Below are positions 17,826-26,918 of a stretch of DNA of 64,000 nucleotides, one piece after another. The position numbers and the translations under genes were made by a program. Below the pieces are notes generated by a model, which saw nothing but the letters and a program-made list of their open reading frames with translations, ran no database searches and was not told the origin of the DNA. Where the stretch lies: contig JAFSBX010000131.1 of the NCBI GenBank assembly GCA_017437065.1, positions 21,772 to 85,771 of the forward strand, written 5' to 3'. How positions within the stretch are numbered: the stretch's first letter is position 1; every line of letters begins with the position of its first letter. The DNA is from Lachnospiraceae bacterium (lineage in GTDB: Bacteria; Bacillota; Clostridia; Lachnospirales; Lachnospiraceae).

Positions 17826-17863
17826 AAAAAAGAAGCAGATGAGCAATCATCTGCTTCTTTTTT
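17826..17863 (+). terminator. Rho-independent terminator after the GH16 gene
   Basis: Perfect 17-bp arms around a GCAA tetraloop, with core AGAAGCAGATGA / TCATCTGCTTCT and terminal A and T runs. The rest of the gap up to 18067 is AT-rich, with a TATAAT at 18009 that may serve the chemoreceptor gene. Confidence 0.92.
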
Positions 17864-18066
17864 GGATAGTCAAAGTTTTGTAGACAAATGAATAAAAAGA
17901 AATGGTGAAGATATGTTAACAATTTTGTATAAAAATGGAATATAGTTAAAAGATACAAAAAAATAGTTTAAGTATATAAAAAATAGTGCAAAAACAACAA
18001 TAAAATGATATAATTATCATATGATGATGACATATACATTGTTAACACAATTAAGGAGGGGTCCGT

Positions 18067-19776
18067 ATGAAGTTGAATTTAAAAGGGATGAAAATCCAGC
18101 AACGATTAACTGTAGGATTTAGAATCACACTTATAATTGCCAGTCTGGCATCTGTTATTGCACTTGTGGTTGTATTTATTATGACAAGCCAGTATGATCG
18201 AACACTTACATATTACGCTTTTCCACAAGGGGATATAGCTCTTGCGATGAATGAATTTGCAGAAGTGCGAAGTGCTACGCGAGCGGTTATCGGTTATGAA
18301 GAACAGTCGGCAATTGATACGACCATGGTACAGCACGAAGAAGCAGTTGCAGAACTGGAGCGTCTGATGGCAGTTGTAGAGCCTACTATGGTAACAAAAG
18401 AAGGGAAAGAGGCTTTTGCGGCAATTGAGGATGCACTTGTAAAGTATTATGAAGTAGAGGCGAGAGTACTTGAAATAGGAGCAACTACAGATCAGGAATT
18501 ATGTACACAGGCGCAGGAAATAGCGATAAATGAGTTGACACCTGTATATGATGCAGTAGATGATGCCTTTACAGCATTAATGAAAATTAATGTAGAAAAG
18601 GGTGATGGTACGCAGGCACTTTTGGATACTTTACGATTTATACTTGCCGGAGTGATTATAATTGTAATTGCAGTTGCTGCGGTAGTTTCTAATCAAATCG
18701 GTACTTCGATTGCCAAAAGTATAGGAAAGCCAATTAGAGTTTTGGTGGAACGATTAGGTGCATTTGGAGAAGGAGACCTTTCATCAGAATTTCCGGCGGT
18801 ACAAGGGAAAGATGAAATTGGGGATATAGCAAGGGCATGTGAATCTATGGCCAAAAAACTGAGTGTGATTATTTCTGATGCAGATCGATTGTTGGGTGAG
18901 ATGGCAAATGGTAATTTCTATATTGCAACAGATTGTGAAGATGCATATACAGGCGAATTTAATGGCTTGCTTATGGGCATGAGAAAGATGAACAGACAGA
19001 TGGATGCAACTTTAAAGGAAATCAATGGTGCATCGGAAATGGTATCAAGTGGGGCATCAAACCTTGCGGAAGGTTCACAGGCTTTGGCAGAAGGTGCAAC
19101 GGATCAGGCGGCATCTATCGAAGAAGTACAGGCTACAATTGATTCTGTAACGGATGGTCTGGAGAAAACAGTAGAACAGATTGATGAAGCATACACAGAA
19201 GCACAGAGATGTGTTCTTGAGGCAGAAAGAAGCCATGATGAGATGGAAACTATGAAAGAAGCTATGAGACGCATAGATGAGACATCTCAAAAGATTGGAA
19301 ATATTATCGGAGAAATTGAAGATATTGCCAGTCAGACCAATTTGCTTTCTTTAAATGCGGCAATTGAGGCAGCCAGAGCAGGAGATGCAGGAAGAGGATT
19401 TGCGGTAGTAGCAGACCAGATTCGTAGTCTGGCTGAGCAAAGTGCAGAATCAGCAGTAAATACAAGGCAGTTAATTGAAGATTCTATCAACGAAGTAGCT
19501 AAAGGTAATGAGGTTACGGAAAGAACAGCAAAGGTACTTGAGACAGTTGTTGACTCTATCCGTGTTATAGCAGATACATCAAAGGTGTTGAGTGAAAATT
19601 CAGAAGCACAGGTACAGGCAATGGAACAGGCAGTGGCCGGTATTTCAAGAATTTCCGAAGTTGTTCAATCGAACTCTGCTACTGCGGAAGAAACATCTGC
19701 TACAAGTGAAGAGTTATCTGCACAGGCTATCTCAATGAATGAATTAGTTGGAAGATTTAAGTTGAGACAAGAATAA
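18067..19776 (+). CDS. Methyl-accepting chemotaxis protein
   Basis: The 569-residue chemoreceptor has a first membrane segment at about residues 16-40, a four-helix-bundle-like extracellular domain of about 150 residues, a second membrane segment (about 192-213, [17 protein letters not shown]), a HAMP domain and a long coiled-coil signalling domain. The signalling tip contains the highly conserved [20 protein letters not shown] and [18 protein letters not shown]. It would relay an external signal to CheA/CheW at the membrane. GGAGGGG precedes the ATG. The gene is a single unit with its own terminator, so the ligand cannot be guessed from neighbours. Confidence 0.95.
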   Translation: MKLNLKGMKIQQRLTVGFRITLIIASLASVIALVVVFIMTSQYDRTLTYYAFPQGDIALAMNEFAEVRSATRAVIGYEEQSAIDTTMVQHEEAVAELERLMAVVEPTMVTKEGKEAFAAIEDALVKYYEVEARVLEIGATTDQELCTQAQEIAINELTPVYDAVDDAFTALMKINVEKGDGTQALLDTLRFILAGVIIIVIAVAAVVSNQIGTSIAKSIGKPIRVLVERLGAFGEGDLSSEFPAVQGKDEIGDIARACESMAKKLSVIISDADRLLGEMANGNFYIATDCEDAYTGEFNGLLMGMRKMNRQMDATLKEINGASEMVSSGASNLAEGSQALAEGATDQAASIEEVQATIDSVTDGLEKTVEQIDEAYTEAQRCVLEAERSHDEMETMKEAMRRIDETSQKIGNIIGEIEDIASQTNLLSLNAAIEAARAGDAGRGFAVVADQIRSLAEQSAESAVNTRQLIEDSINEVAKGNEVTERTAKVLETVVDSIRVIADTSKVLSENSEAQVQAMEQAVAGISRISEVVQSNSATAEETSATSEELSAQAISMNELVGRFKLRQE

Positions 19777-19788
19777 TGATAAAAAATA

Positions 19789-19830
19789 AGGGGCTGCACT
19801 AATTTAGAAATTAGTGAACAGCCCTTTCTT
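19789..19830 (+). terminator. Rho-independent terminator after the chemoreceptor gene
   Basis: Outer arms GGGCTG (19791-19796) and CAGCCC (19819-19824) with an inner stem CTAATTT/AAATTAG, followed by TTTCTT. Confidence 0.85.
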
Positions 19831-19983
19831 AGATATGTGACTCTGTAGTGAATAGAAGTTTTTTATGATACCTGAATTGTAATAGAAAATATGAAAAATA
19901 TATTTTTAAATTCGCAGAAAAGTGGTATGCTTTTAGGAGTGTAGTATTATCGAATACAAAAGAGATGATAGGGAGAAAAGAGA

Positions 19984-20904
19984 GTGAATATTGTATCAAT
20001 TATAGTACCTTGTTACAATGAGGAAGAGTCAATTGGGTATTTTTATAAAGCAATATGCGAAATAGAAGAAAAGCTGGAAGATGCTCAACTGGAGCTTGTA
20101 TTTGTAGATGACGGTTCAAAAGACAATACTTATGATAAATTGTGCGAGTTACATGAAAGTGATAAAAGAGTAAAATGTATCTCTTTTTCCAGAAATTTTG
20201 GAAAAGAAGCAGCAATATTTTCCGGACTTCGTGCCGGAGAAGGGGATTGTTTTGTGGTAATGGATGCAGATTTGCAGCATCCACCTGAAACGATTATTGA
20301 AATGTATGATTGTTGGAAACAGGGCTATGAAGTTGTAGAGGGAATAAAGAAAAGCAGAGGAAAAGAATCCGGGCTTCATAAGTGGTTTGCCGGTATGTTT
20401 TATGATATTATCAGCAGTGCAACGCATATGGATATGCGCAATTCTTCGGATTTTAAGTTAATGGACAAAAAAGTAGTAAAGGAACTTTGTTCTTTGACAG
20501 AGAAAAATACATTTTTTAGAGCTCTTGCATATTGGGTAGGATTTAAAAGTACTTCCGTATCTTATGAAGTGTGTGAACGAGTTGCCGGAACGACGAAATG
20601 GTCTTACTGGAAACTTGGAAAATATGCAATAAGGAATATTACGTCTTTTACTAATGTACCATTACAGATTATTAGTATTTTAGGCATAATTTTTCTGATT
20701 ATTGGAGCAATATTAGGAATTGATGCAATTGTAAGTGTGGCTCGCGGTTTGGCAGTAGGAGGGTATCCCACACTGTTACTTTTGATTGTGATTTCTACGG
20801 GAGCTATTATGTTGAGTCTGGGGATTATTGGAGTGTATATTTCTAAAATTTATGATGAAATTAAAAACAGACCGCAATACATTATCCGAGACAGTAAAAA
20901 GTAA
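19984..20904 (+). CDS. Membrane GT2 glycosyltransferase (GtrB/DPM1-like)
   Basis: The 306-residue product starts with a GT-A fold: VSIIVPCYNEEESI, VFVDDGSKDNT and the metal-binding VMDADLQHPPE. Two hydrophobic segments close the chain (about residues 230-255 and 265-290). This is the layout of GtrB or DPM1-type enzymes that move a sugar from a nucleotide donor to undecaprenyl phosphate. The GTG start at 19984 fits the upstream GGGAGAAAAG. The downstream deacetylase-like gene is only about 65 bp away, suggesting joint modification of a lipid-linked or envelope sugar. Donor and final target are unknown. Confidence 0.9.
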   Translation: MNIVSIIVPCYNEEESIGYFYKAICEIEEKLEDAQLELVFVDDGSKDNTYDKLCELHESDKRVKCISFSRNFGKEAAIFSGLRAGEGDCFVVMDADLQHPPETIIEMYDCWKQGYEVVEGIKKSRGKESGLHKWFAGMFYDIISSATHMDMRNSSDFKLMDKKVVKELCSLTEKNTFFRALAYWVGFKSTSVSYEVCERVAGTTKWSYWKLGKYAIRNITSFTNVPLQIISILGIIFLIIGAILGIDAIVSVARGLAVGGYPTLLLLIVISTGAIMLSLGIIGVYISKIYDEIKNRPQYIIRDSKK

Positions 20905-20969
20905 TAAGTGTAATGTTTTGTTCTATACCAGAAAATGGATATAGAACAAAAGAGGGAGAGAAAATATAT

Positions 20970-21878
20970 ATGAAAACAAGAGAGTGGTTCGATGTTCATG
21001 CCGATGATTATGGCGTTTCTTTAAATGGGGCAGAAGATATTCTGCAATGTATAAAAGAGGGGGCATTGGATAGTTTTAGTGTGATTACAAATATGTCCTG
21101 CTTTGATAAATGCGTGGAACGGTATAGTCAGGAAAAAGGAAAGTTCGTTAAGAAGCCCCTTATTACAGTGCATTTGAATATTATGGATGGAAAACCGCTT
21201 TTAAAGGCAGAAGAAGTTCCGGATTTGGTGGATGAGGATGGTTTTTTTATACTTACATGGGGAAAACTGCTTTTCTTAAATTATAGTATAGGGAAAAAAA
21301 AGAAATGTGTGAAAGAGCAATTGAAAAAAGAATTTTTGGCTCAGATAGAGATGGTGGAAAAATCCTTTGGAGTACGGGAAATTCGTTTAGACAGTCATCA
21401 GCATCCGCATATGATTCCATTTGTGTTTGATGTTCTTATGGAAATATGTGATGAGAAAAATGGAAAGGTAACTTTTGTGCGAGTAGCAAAGGAACCACTA
21501 TTACCGTTTATTTTATGCGGCTCATTATATTTGACATATAATTTGGCTAATTTGGTTAAGAATTTACTGTTAAATATATATTCCGTGGGAGCAATAAAAA
21601 AGCTTAGGAAAAAAGGATTGCCTTACGAATTAATGTGGGGACTTGTGATGAGCGGATATATGGATGAAAAACGCATAAAGAAATTACTTCTTCTGATGCA
21701 ACGTTCAACAATGAAGAAGAAAAAGAAATTAGAAATTCTGTTTCATCCGGGACTCATGCTTGAAAAAGAAAAAACGGAGGAATATAGAAAAGAAGGGTTT
21801 TATAAATTTTATTGTAGTGAGAACAGACTGGAAGAAAAGAAAGCAGTGATGAGTTTGAAAAATTTGTTGAAAAATTAA
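20970..21878 (+). CDS. YdjC/ChbG-like carbohydrate deacetylase
   Basis: The 302-residue product has the family's N-terminal metal-binding motif VHADDYGVS and a second His motif in DSHQHPHMIPF. ChbG/HpnK-type members remove acetyl groups from N-acetyl sugars. The ATG at 20970 is preceded by AGAGGGAGAG; the in-frame ATG further upstream has no ribosome site. Paired with a membrane glycosyltransferase, it may deacetylate a lipid-linked amino sugar. A hydrophobic stretch (LCGSLYLTYNLANLV) may touch the membrane. The specific substrate is inference. Confidence 0.82.
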   Translation: MKTREWFDVHADDYGVSLNGAEDILQCIKEGALDSFSVITNMSCFDKCVERYSQEKGKFVKKPLITVHLNIMDGKPLLKAEEVPDLVDEDGFFILTWGKLLFLNYSIGKKKKCVKEQLKKEFLAQIEMVEKSFGVREIRLDSHQHPHMIPFVFDVLMEICDEKNGKVTFVRVAKEPLLPFILCGSLYLTYNLANLVKNLLLNIYSVGAIKKLRKKGLPYELMWGLVMSGYMDEKRIKKLLLLMQRSTMKKKKKLEILFHPGLMLEKEKTEEYRKEGFYKFYCSENRLEEKKAVMSLKNLLKN

Positions 21879-21912
21879 TATTAAATGATTGACTGATATT
21901 ACAATAAATTAT

Positions 21913-21948
21913 AAAAAAGCTGATTGGAATTTCCAACCAGCTTTTTTT
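21913..21948. terminator. Bidirectional terminator between deacetylase and pfl genes
   Basis: A hairpin with arms AAAAAAGCTGATTGGAA and TTCCAACCAGCTTTTTT (one mismatch) lies between two converging units and can stop both. Confidence 0.9.
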
Positions 21949-21991
21949 GTTGTCGTCTATGACACTTATTTCAAATTAACATCTAAAAATA

Positions 21992-22234
21992 TTAGATAGA
22001 TTCATGGAATGTACGGGAAATAACGTCTGCCTGCTGTTCTGGTGTTAATTTGATGAAGTTAACAGCGTACCCGGATACACGAATTGTTAACTGAGGATAG
22101 TTCTCAGGATTTTTCTGTGCATCTAATAACGTATCTCTGTTAAGAACGTTTACGTTAAGGTGATGTCCGCCTTTTACTGCGTAACCATCTAATAATGAAA
22201 CCAAGTTATCTACTTGAGCTGTGCTTGCTGCCAT
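21992..22234 (-). CDS. Free-standing glycyl-radical domain of pyruvate formate-lyase (GrcA-like)
   Basis: The 80-residue product matches the last about 75 residues of normal pyruvate formate-lyase: [32 protein letters not shown], then [14 protein letters not shown]55 in RVSGYAV is the radical glycine. It has its own ATG with GGAGGT upstream, so it is a separate protein and not the tail of a frameshifted gene. E. coli GrcA/YfiD is a known free-standing domain of this kind that replaces a damaged one, but here the main enzyme lacks the domain altogether, so this protein should be required. Third gene of the unit, 31 bp after the 67-residue gene. Confidence 0.92.
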   Translation of the reverse strand: MAASTAQVDNLVSLLDGYAVKGGHHLNVNVLNRDTLLDAQKNPENYPQLTIRVSGYAVNFIKLTPEQQADVISRTFHESI

Positions 22235-22265
22235 AGTTATATACCTCCATATAATTTTATTGTTA

Positions 22266-22469
22266 TTATTGATAATCGTCCAAACCTTGTTCCAAGGTAG
22301 GAACACTACAAGCTAACGGAGTGCGGGAACAATCCGTGCATCCTAAAGTTTGAACTGATTTATCTTTTGTGCTGTCAGAATCATAATCGATGTTGACATG
22401 TCCAACACCATTTGCCATACCGGCATCCAACATTTTCACTAAATCATCAATCATTGCTTTATCATCCAT
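22266..22469 (-). CDS. Small Cys-containing paralogue of the glycyl-radical domain start
   Basis: The 67-residue product resembles the first part of its neighbour: [20 protein letters not shown] compares with [20 protein letters not shown]. It then diverges and lacks the RVSGYAV radical loop. Instead it has C44, C47 and C54 in [14 protein letters not shown], which could bind a metal or form a disulfide. It has its own ribosome site (AAGGAG) and lies between the catalytic and radical subunits, 30 bp from the first. It may be an assembly, spacer or redox-control subunit of the split enzyme; this is inference, and I do not recognise a named family. Confidence 0.75.
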   Translation of the reverse strand: MDDKAMIDDLVKMLDAGMANGVGHVNIDYDSDSTKDKSVQTLGCTDCSRTPLACSVPTLEQGLDDYQ

Positions 22470-22499
22470 AGTAGTGCTCCTTCCTAATGGGTTTTTTAA

Positions 22500-24539
22500 T
22501 TATTTATTTAAGTCAAGTTCAATATCGCCTGCGAATACCTGATCTTCTTTACCAAGAGCACCCGGAATAATTGTAAATGTATTAGAAATACCATCCTGTG
22601 CATCTTTGAATGGAAGCTTGGATACAGAAGAAAGGGATGCTACTGCACCATGAGTATCACGACCATGCATTGGGTTAGCACCCGGAGCAAATGGCTGACC
22701 TTTCTTACGTCCGTCAGGTGTGTTACCTGTAGCCTTACCATATGTTACGTTAGATGTAATAGTAAGGATAGATGTTGTAGGAACACCATTTCTGTAAGTA
22801 TGATGTCTTCTGATTGCTGTCATAAATTTGTGAACGATTTCCTGAGCGATTAAGTCTACGCGGTCATCATCGTTACCATATTTAGGGAAGTCACCTGTTG
22901 TCTTGAAGTCAACGATGATTCCGTCTTCATCACGAATAACTTCTACTTTAGCATATTTAATAGCTGATAAGGAGTCAGCTACGATAGAAAGTCCTGCAAC
23001 ACCTGTAGCGAAGTAACGTTTTACATCTCTGTCATGAAGTGCCATTTCAGCTCTTTCATAGCAGTATTTGTCATGCATGTAGTGGATGATGTTCAATGTA
23101 TTAACGTATACATCTGCCTGCCATTCAACCATATCCATGAATTTCTGCATTACATCATCATAATCAAGAACGTCGCCTTCAACTGCACGGTATCTTGGTC
23201 CAACCTGTTTCTTTGTTACTTCGTCAACACCGCCGTTTAAAGCGTAAAGTAAACATTTAGCAAGGTTAGCACGAGCGCCGAAGAACTGCATTTCTTTACC
23301 GATTACCATGGAAGATACACAGCAAGCAATACCGTAGTCATCACCATGTGTTGCTCTCATAAGGTCATCGTTTTCGTACTGGATGGAAGAAGACTGGATA
23401 GACATCTTAGCACAGTATCTCTTGAAGTTTTCAGGAAGTCTTGTAGACCAGAGAACTGTTAAGTTCGGTTCCGGTGAAGCTCCTAAGTTTGTTAATGTGT
23501 GTAAGTAACGGAAGGACATCTTAGATACTAATGGACGTCCGTCAACACCAACACCACCGATGGATTCTGTTACCCATACCGGGTCACCAGCGAAGATCTG
23601 GTTGTATTCAGGTGTACGAGCAAATTTGATGCAACGTAATTTCATGATGAAGTGATCAACGAATTCCTGAATCTGTTCTTCTGTAAATGTTCCGTTAGCT
23701 AAGTCTCTTTCAGCGTAGCAGTCGATGAATGTGGATGTACGTCCGAGGGACATAGCAGCACCATTCTGCTCTTTAACTGCACATAAGTATCCGAAGTAAG
23801 TAGCCTGAATAGCTTCTTTTACGTTTGTAGCAGGTCTTGCGATGTCACATCCGTAGGAAGCAGCCATTTCTTTCATCTGTTTAAGAGCTACGATCTGTTC
23901 GGAGATTTCTTCACGAAGACGGATAACGTCATCTGTCATAACACGTCCTGTGGAATCTTTCTGCTCTAATTTATCTTCGATAAGTCTGTCAATACCATAT
24001 AAAGCAACACGTCTGTAGTCACCGATGATACGTCCACGTCCGTAAGCATCCGGAAGACCTGTGATGATGTGTGAAGAACGGCAAGCTCTCATTTCTGCAT
24101 TGTAAGCATCGAAACATCCTGCATTGTGTGTTTTTCTATGTGTAGAGAAGAACTCACTGATTTCAGGATCTACTTCATATCCGTTATCAGAGCAAGCTTT
24201 TTCTGCCATTCTGATACCGCCGTATGGCTGTAAAGAACGTTTGAAAGGTTTGTCTGTCTGGAAACCAACGATAGTTTCTTTGTCTTTGTCTAAGTATCCG
24301 GGACCGTGAGAAGTAATTGTAGAAATTACTTTTGTGTCCATATCAAGAACACCGCCTGCTTCACGTTCTTTTTTCTGTAAATCAAGTACCTGTGCCCACA
24401 AATCTTTTGTGTTCTGTGTAGCATCAGCTAAGAATGATTCATCTCCATCATATGGATGGTAGTTTTTCTGAATGAAATCACGAACATTGATTTCACTTTC
24501 CCATTTTCCGCCTACAAAATCTTTCCATTCTGGTCTCAT
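22500..24539 (-). CDS. pflB: Pyruvate formate-lyase catalytic subunit lacking the glycyl-radical domain
   Basis: The 679-residue product covers the PFL barrel and has the active-site Cys pair C406-C407 in YGIACCVSS. The usual enzyme is about 740-760 residues and ends with the radical loop. This one stops soon after the conserved [19 protein letters not shown], with a short unique end DIELDLNK and a clean TAA. Together with the 80-residue protein it would convert pyruvate and CoA to acetyl-CoA and formate. AGGAGG precedes the ATG. A promoter lies at 24657-24686, with a leader of about 110 nt. The break is a gene-architecture feature, since both downstream frames have their own start signals. 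Confidence 0.93.
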   Translation of the reverse strand: MRPEWKDFVGGKWESEINVRDFIQKNYHPYDGDESFLADATQNTKDLWAQVLDLQKKEREAGGVLDMDTKVISTITSHGPGYLDKDKETIVGFQTDKPFKRSLQPYGGIRMAEKACSDNGYEVDPEISEFFSTHRKTHNAGCFDAYNAEMRACRSSHIITGLPDAYGRGRIIGDYRRVALYGIDRLIEDKLEQKDSTGRVMTDDVIRLREEISEQIVALKQMKEMAASYGCDIARPATNVKEAIQATYFGYLCAVKEQNGAAMSLGRTSTFIDCYAERDLANGTFTEEQIQEFVDHFIMKLRCIKFARTPEYNQIFAGDPVWVTESIGGVGVDGRPLVSKMSFRYLHTLTNLGASPEPNLTVLWSTRLPENFKRYCAKMSIQSSSIQYENDDLMRATHGDDYGIACCVSSMVIGKEMQFFGARANLAKCLLYALNGGVDEVTKKQVGPRYRAVEGDVLDYDDVMQKFMDMVEWQADVYVNTLNIIHYMHDKYCYERAEMALHDRDVKRYFATGVAGLSIVADSLSAIKYAKVEVIRDEDGIIVDFKTTGDFPKYGNDDDRVDLIAQEIVHKFMTAIRRHHTYRNGVPTTSILTITSNVTYGKATGNTPDGRKKGQPFAPGANPMHGRDTHGAVASLSSVSKLPFKDAQDGISNTFTIIPGALGKEDQVFAGDIELDLNK

Positions 24540-24584
24540 TTTGAAATAGCCTCCTATAAATTTGAAATTAGATTAATATATTAC

Positions 24585-24621
24585 ATGGATTCCGCAAGAA
24601 ATCCGAACACCGTTAAACGGT
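24585..24621 (-). promoter_or_regulatory. Hairpins in the pflB 5' leader
   Basis: Two small dyads lie in the leader: ACCGTT/AACGGT (24609-24621) and GGATT/AATCC (24585-24604). They are close together and about 50 bp upstream of the start codon. I do not see the conserved core of the ZTP (pfl) riboswitch in them. Confidence 0.4.
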
Positions 24622-24656
24622 ATTGTGTGCATTAAATATGCTAATCTTTGTAAATC

Positions 24657-24686
24657 ATTATAGGGTATTTCATCGACAAACGTCAA
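24657..24686 (-). promoter_or_regulatory. Promoter of the split pfl operon
   Basis: Read on the minus strand, TTGACG (24686-24681) and TATAAT (24662-24657) are separated by 18 bp. It points to pflB and leaves a leader of about 110 nt. Confidence 0.75.
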
Positions 24687-24781
24687 GTAAGGCAGTGTAC
24701 TTTTTTCTATACAAAAGGGTGATGTTTTGTATGTTTTTAGAAATGAATAATTTAAGATGCAAAACTCTTTAAAATATATTT

Positions 24782-24825
24782 TGTTCGTAAAATACTTGAA
24801 TAAACGAACATAGTTGTTTTATAAT
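24782..24825 (+). promoter_or_regulatory. Promoter and operator candidate of the HTH-kinase pair
   Basis: The -35 TTGAAT (24796-24801) and the -10 TATAAT (24820-24825) are 18 bp apart. A perfect 7-bp inverted repeat, TGTTCGT (24782-24788) and ACGAACA (24804-24810), flanks the -35 element, a position suited to repression, perhaps by the HTH product itself. Confidence 0.6.
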
Positions 24826-24878
24826 AAATATAGATTTTGACACGATTTTTTACAGATAAAACGTAACTATTTAGGATA

Positions 24879-24903
24879 GGTCGAAGCACTTGTTGCTGAG
24901 ACC
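24879..24903 (+). promoter_or_regulatory. 5' leader hairpin with tandem GA internal loop
   Basis: The leader of the HTH gene is about 120 nt long. In it GGTC/GACC and AGCA/TGCT stems are separated by a symmetrical GA/GA internal loop and capped by a 5-nt loop. Tandem G-A pairs are common in protein- or ligand-binding RNAs. I could not match it to a known riboswitch class. Confidence 0.45.
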
Positions 24904-24951
24904 GTAAGAACATGATTCAGGGGTGCAAAAAACTTAGGGGAGGTGTCCTGT

Positions 24952-25677
24952 ATGACAGAAAGAGAAAAGATGCAGGAGATGGAGATTGAACGATTGAAAA
25001 GAAAATTACAGAAAATGTCGGAGGCATATCAAAAAAAGGCGGCGGAGCTGGAAGCTTTGAAAAATGAAAATATGAAAAGGAACAGAAGAAAGAGGGGAAG
25101 ACCCGTAATTGATGAAAAAAAGAGGGTGCAGATTCTTTCTTTATGTCAAATGGGAAATACGATGCGTGAAATAGCAGGAAAAACGGAAGTGGCGTTGAGT
25201 ACGGTTCATAAAGTTATTGCAGAAGCGTCCAAGGAGTCAAGGGCTGTTTATGTATACATGAACCGAAAAGAGCCGGCAACCATTATTGATACAATCGAAT
25301 TAACCGGTAAAGTAAGAATAGAAAATATTACGGATGATATGTTAAGCCGAGCCTTTGGGGTAGAGGAAAAGCCTGATTGGGGAGACTTCCGCCAGTTTAT
25401 GGAAGATAGATGTATGCCGCGTACCCGCTATGGTGTGGAGGAAGAACTGAAAAGCATGGGAATTGACAGTTATGATCCATTTTTAATTATTGAGAAAACG
25501 GACGGACGTGTTTATGGTGACGGACAATGGTTAAAGAAAATGCCGATTGACTGGATTGTTCAGTATGATGAAATTGTAAAACAGAAGGATGAAGGACAAG
25601 GGAAGAAACAAAAGTTGAAAAGACTTATTCAGGAAAACCAAGAAATAAAAGGATATATTGAAAAATACTGTGAATGA
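24952..25677 (+). CDS. HTH DNA-binding protein with coiled-coil N-terminus
   Basis: The 241-residue product begins with a charged coiled coil (about residues 1-45), then GRPVIDEKKRVQILSL and REIAGKTEVALSTVHKVIAEA, a resolvase/homeodomain-like helix-turn-helix (about 45-90). The remaining 150 residues are unfamiliar, with a conserved-looking segment DWGDFRQFMEDRCMPRTRYG. AGGGGAGG supports the ATG at 24952. It ends 10 bp before a HipA-like kinase gene, so the two are one unit. A DNA-binding protein plus HipA-type kinase recalls hipBA modules, but this HTH is not the short Xre type, so the relation is only by analogy. Confidence 0.7.
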   Translation: MTEREKMQEMEIERLKRKLQKMSEAYQKKAAELEALKNENMKRNRRKRGRPVIDEKKRVQILSLCQMGNTMREIAGKTEVALSTVHKVIAEASKESRAVYVYMNRKEPATIIDTIELTGKVRIENITDDMLSRAFGVEEKPDWGDFRQFMEDRCMPRTRYGVEEELKSMGIDSYDPFLIIEKTDGRVYGDGQWLKKMPIDWIVQYDEIVKQKDEGQGKKQKLKRLIQENQEIKGYIEKYCE

Positions 25678-25687
25678 AGGAGTAACC

Positions 25688-26503
25688 ATGATAAATATAG
25701 AAAATTTACCACCAGCACAGGGAGAAAAAATAAATACATCTTCAAAAGGAAATCAGAACAAGTGGTTTTATCAGAACCGCTGGTATAAACAGGATGGTCT
25801 GGGATACGAAGCGTTGTCGGAAGTTCTGGTATCCAGGCTGCTTGAAAAAACAAATGTTGGAAACTATGTTCCATATCGCTTTGAGATATTGGAAAATCAA
25901 GGTCGGCAGTTTTGCGGCTGTGTGTCGGAGAATTTTATGAAACAGGAGGATGAACGTCTTATCTCGATTGAACGTCTGGTGCAGGCATATTATAGGGAAA
26001 GTGCAGCAGAAATGACAGCGGGAATTGCGGATATACAAGAGAGAATTAAATGTATTGAAGATGTGGTTAGTAAAATTACGGGACTAAAGGATTTTGGCAT
26101 TTATTTAAAAAAAATAATTACAATTGATGCGTTGTTTTTTAATGAAGACAGACATTTTCACAACATAGCGGTTGTGCAAAGAAAGGATGGTTCTTTTCGG
26201 GAGTGCCCTATTTTTGATAATGGTGCAGCTCTTTTTTCTGATATAAAACATGATTACCCGTTGCATTTATCGGTTGCTGATTGTGTGAGACGTATCAAAG
26301 CAAAGCCTTTTGCAATGGATTTTGATGAGCAGCTTGATGCCTGTGACATTCTTTATGGTGATTTTAGGTTCAGGGCGACGTTTACCATGGATGATGTAGA
26401 AAGGTGTGTTAAGGAATTTGAGGGGATATACAACACGGAAATTCTTGAACGTGTCAGAAATACTATGCGACAGCAAATGCGAAAATATTCCTATTTGTTT
26501 TAA
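25688..26503 (+). CDS. HipA/CtkA-like protein kinase
   Basis: The 271-residue product carries the HipA-fold catalytic signature FNEDRHFHNI (N152, D154, R155, H156, N159) and the metal-binding PIFDNGAAL (D177, N178). It is shorter than E. coli HipA (about 440 residues) and lacks the N-terminal subdomain, closer to CtkA-like single-domain kinases. It would transfer phosphate to a Ser/Thr of a protein target. The ATG at 25688 follows GGAG; an in-frame TTG at 25658 lies inside the preceding gene and is less likely. Forming a toxin-antitoxin or signalling pair with the upstream HTH gene is inference. Confidence 0.78.
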   Translation: MINIENLPPAQGEKINTSSKGNQNKWFYQNRWYKQDGLGYEALSEVLVSRLLEKTNVGNYVPYRFEILENQGRQFCGCVSENFMKQEDERLISIERLVQAYYRESAAEMTAGIADIQERIKCIEDVVSKITGLKDFGIYLKKIITIDALFFNEDRHFHNIAVVQRKDGSFRECPIFDNGAALFSDIKHDYPLHLSVADCVRRIKAKPFAMDFDEQLDACDILYGDFRFRATFTMDDVERCVKEFEGIYNTEILERVRNTMRQQMRKYSYLF

Positions 26504-26633
26504 GTTATAAGTTAGGAAAATCGGAAAAACAATGAATAACTTGCCAGAAACAAGGGAAAGTATTATACTAAGAAATGGTGGTTTGAACGCCGTAAAGCAA
26601 TATAATGATTTAGTTGATATAAGGAGGTTTATC

Positions 26634-26825
26634 ATGGCAGATATAACAAAAGAAATGACAATCGGAGAAATTTTAAGAGCATATCCTAATGCAGCACCGG
26701 TTTTAATGGAAGCAGGTATGCATTGTTTAGGATGTCCTTCCGCACAGGGAGAAAGCTTAGAAGAAGCTGTTATGGTTCATGGCATGAATATTGATGATTT
26801 AATGGCTAAGCTTACAGCATTATAA
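26634..26825 (+). CDS. DUF1858 small redox-type protein
   Basis: The 63-residue product matches the DUF1858 pattern: [20 protein letters not shown] followed by [18 protein letters not shown]. The C-L-G-C pair may form a disulfide or bind a cluster; the family is often called a hybrid-cluster-protein-associated disulfide domain. AAGGAGG lies upstream of the ATG at 26634. The frame is open upstream, but without another ribosome site. It stands alone, about 130 bp after the kinase gene. Partner unknown. Confidence 0.88.
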   Translation: MADITKEMTIGEILRAYPNAAPVLMEAGMHCLGCPSAQGESLEEAVMVHGMNIDDLMAKLTAL

Positions 26826-26918
26826 TTATAGGATTGAAAGATATCAGTAACGCTTCTGAGCGGTGCAGAGTGTATGAGGTATATGCTCTGCTTTTTTTAT
26901 TTTAACGAGGGGATGAGA

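Noticed and set aside
22470-22499. Sequencing frameshift as the reason for the short pflB
   Set aside because: The downstream parts have their own start codons and ribosome sites, the middle protein is not a PFL continuation and the stop codons are clean, so a real gene split fits better.
24540-24660. ZTP (pfl) riboswitch in the pflB leader
   Set aside because: Two small hairpins are present but the conserved core of that riboswitch class is not visible.
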